NCBI GenBank assembly: GCA_002173415.2 | Contig: NHNK02000003.1 | Span: forward strand, 145,495 to 209,494 | Length of the DNA stretch: 64,000 nucleotides | DNA from: Marinomonas agarivorans | Lineage (GTDB): Bacteria > Pseudomonadota > Gammaproteobacteria > Pseudomonadales > Marinomonadaceae | Direction of reading: 5' to 3' | In this document: positions 63,750-64,000 of the stretch, in pieces | Layout of the letters: each line of letters starts with the position of its first letter | Position numbering within the stretch: the first letter of the stretch is position 1 | The notes under the pieces: model-generated | What the model was told of the DNA's origin: nothing | Seen by the model: the letters and a program-made list of their open reading frames with translations, nothing else | Databases searched by the model: none | Program-made: the position numbers and the translations under genes

Positions 63750-64000
63750 ACGCCCTCGCTGACAGGGAGGCATATTTGCTTTGAAAAGCAAGGTGTTTCT
63801 AGGTGTTAGCAAGCTCTTTAAAAAGATATCAGATAATGTGTGTGGGCGTTTGCTGAGCGGCTATCAAAAAGATAAAAGACTCATGCAAATGGCACACATT
63901 TAGACAGAATGCGTATGTAATTGTTGTTGATAGTTTTGTATTGGTGACGGTTATATATAAAAGCAGTCAGAAGTGAAATTTGAGTGAGCAATGAAATTTA
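63750..64000 (+). other. rRNA operon leader with boxA/boxC-like antitermination sites
   Basis: GCTCTTTAAAAAG (from about 63819) resembles boxA, preceded by the imperfect stem region GGTGTTTCTAGGTGTTAGC (boxB-like), and followed by TGTGTGGGC (boxC-like, near 63839). This pattern is that of ribosomal RNA leaders. 16S itself would start beyond the window. Confidence 0.65.

Noticed and set aside
63750-64000. Start of 16S rRNA in the window
   Set aside because: Leader motifs are visible but the conserved 16S 5' sequence is not reached before base 64000.

Overview
The window looks like a chromosome segment of a marine gammaproteobacterium, most likely a Marinomonas-type member of the Oceanospirillales. 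This rests on moderately AT-rich coding sequence, protein similarity recognised from memory, and conserved gene order: uvrY/gacA-uvrC-pgsA-tRNA(Gly-Cys-Leu), hemCDXY divergent from argH, lptM-lysA-dapF, and tyrS just ahead of an rRNA leader. No database search was possible, so genus-level placement is an inference.

Layout. (1) 1-12.7 kb, core genome: rarA (5' end outside the window), crcB, serS, cobA; a leftward tusD/tusC/tusB/tusE tRNA-thiolation cluster with a YccA-type membrane protein and hpf; two primosome-like genes (DnaT-like and P-like); gacA/uvrY, uvrC, pgsA; three tRNAs. (2) 12.7-33.46 kb, an integrative mobilizable element (IME) inserted at the 3' end of tRNA-Leu. It carries a large serine recombinase, a relaxase, a MobC-like protein, a VirD4/TraD-like coupling protein, a vWA protein, several small membrane proteins, and a cargo/defence block: an NTPase-ankyrin protein, a DNA adenine methylase + McrB-like + McrC-like operon, and ArdA antirestriction. 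A short tyrosine recombinase sits at the right end. (3) 33.46-45.88 kb, a compact prophage with tyrosine integrase, LexA/CI-like repressor, HUH rolling-circle Rep, FtsK/HerA-type packaging ATPase, a probable double-jelly-roll capsid protein and a string of tiny membrane proteins. This is the gene set of a tailless, membrane-containing corticovirus (PM2-like) phage. (4) 45.9-64 kb, core genome again: GH2 beta-mannosidase, an outer-membrane barrel, a YjjG-like phosphatase, hemY/hemX/hemD/hemC, argH, lptM, lysA, dapF, DUF484, a HAD phosphatase, trxA, an M23 peptidase, tyrS and the start of an rRNA operon leader.

How the mobile part works. The tRNA-Leu 3' end plus its terminator (GGGCACCATTTGGTGCC followed by a T-run) is the shared attachment site. 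It is intact at tRNA-Leu (12707), recurs at the IME/prophage junction (33460), and recurs again at the right edge of the prophage (45861). The two elements therefore sit in tandem in one tRNA hotspot.

The most striking observation is that the IME's attachment core lies inside the serine recombinase gene. In the integrated state the gene reads through the core into the antisense strand of tRNA-Leu, gaining a 27-residue tRNA-derived tail. A 58-codon orphan frame at the far right end of the IME begins at the same core in the same reading frame. Joining the ends in a circle would rebuild a longer recombinase of about 562 residues. Integration would thus swap the recombinase C-terminus. Other items worth following up are the McrBC-like system paired with an adenine methylase, the STAND-like ankyrin NTPase beside it, the relaxase without an N-terminal tyrosine, and the prophage's tail-collar-like and GNAT-like genes in a virus with no tail.
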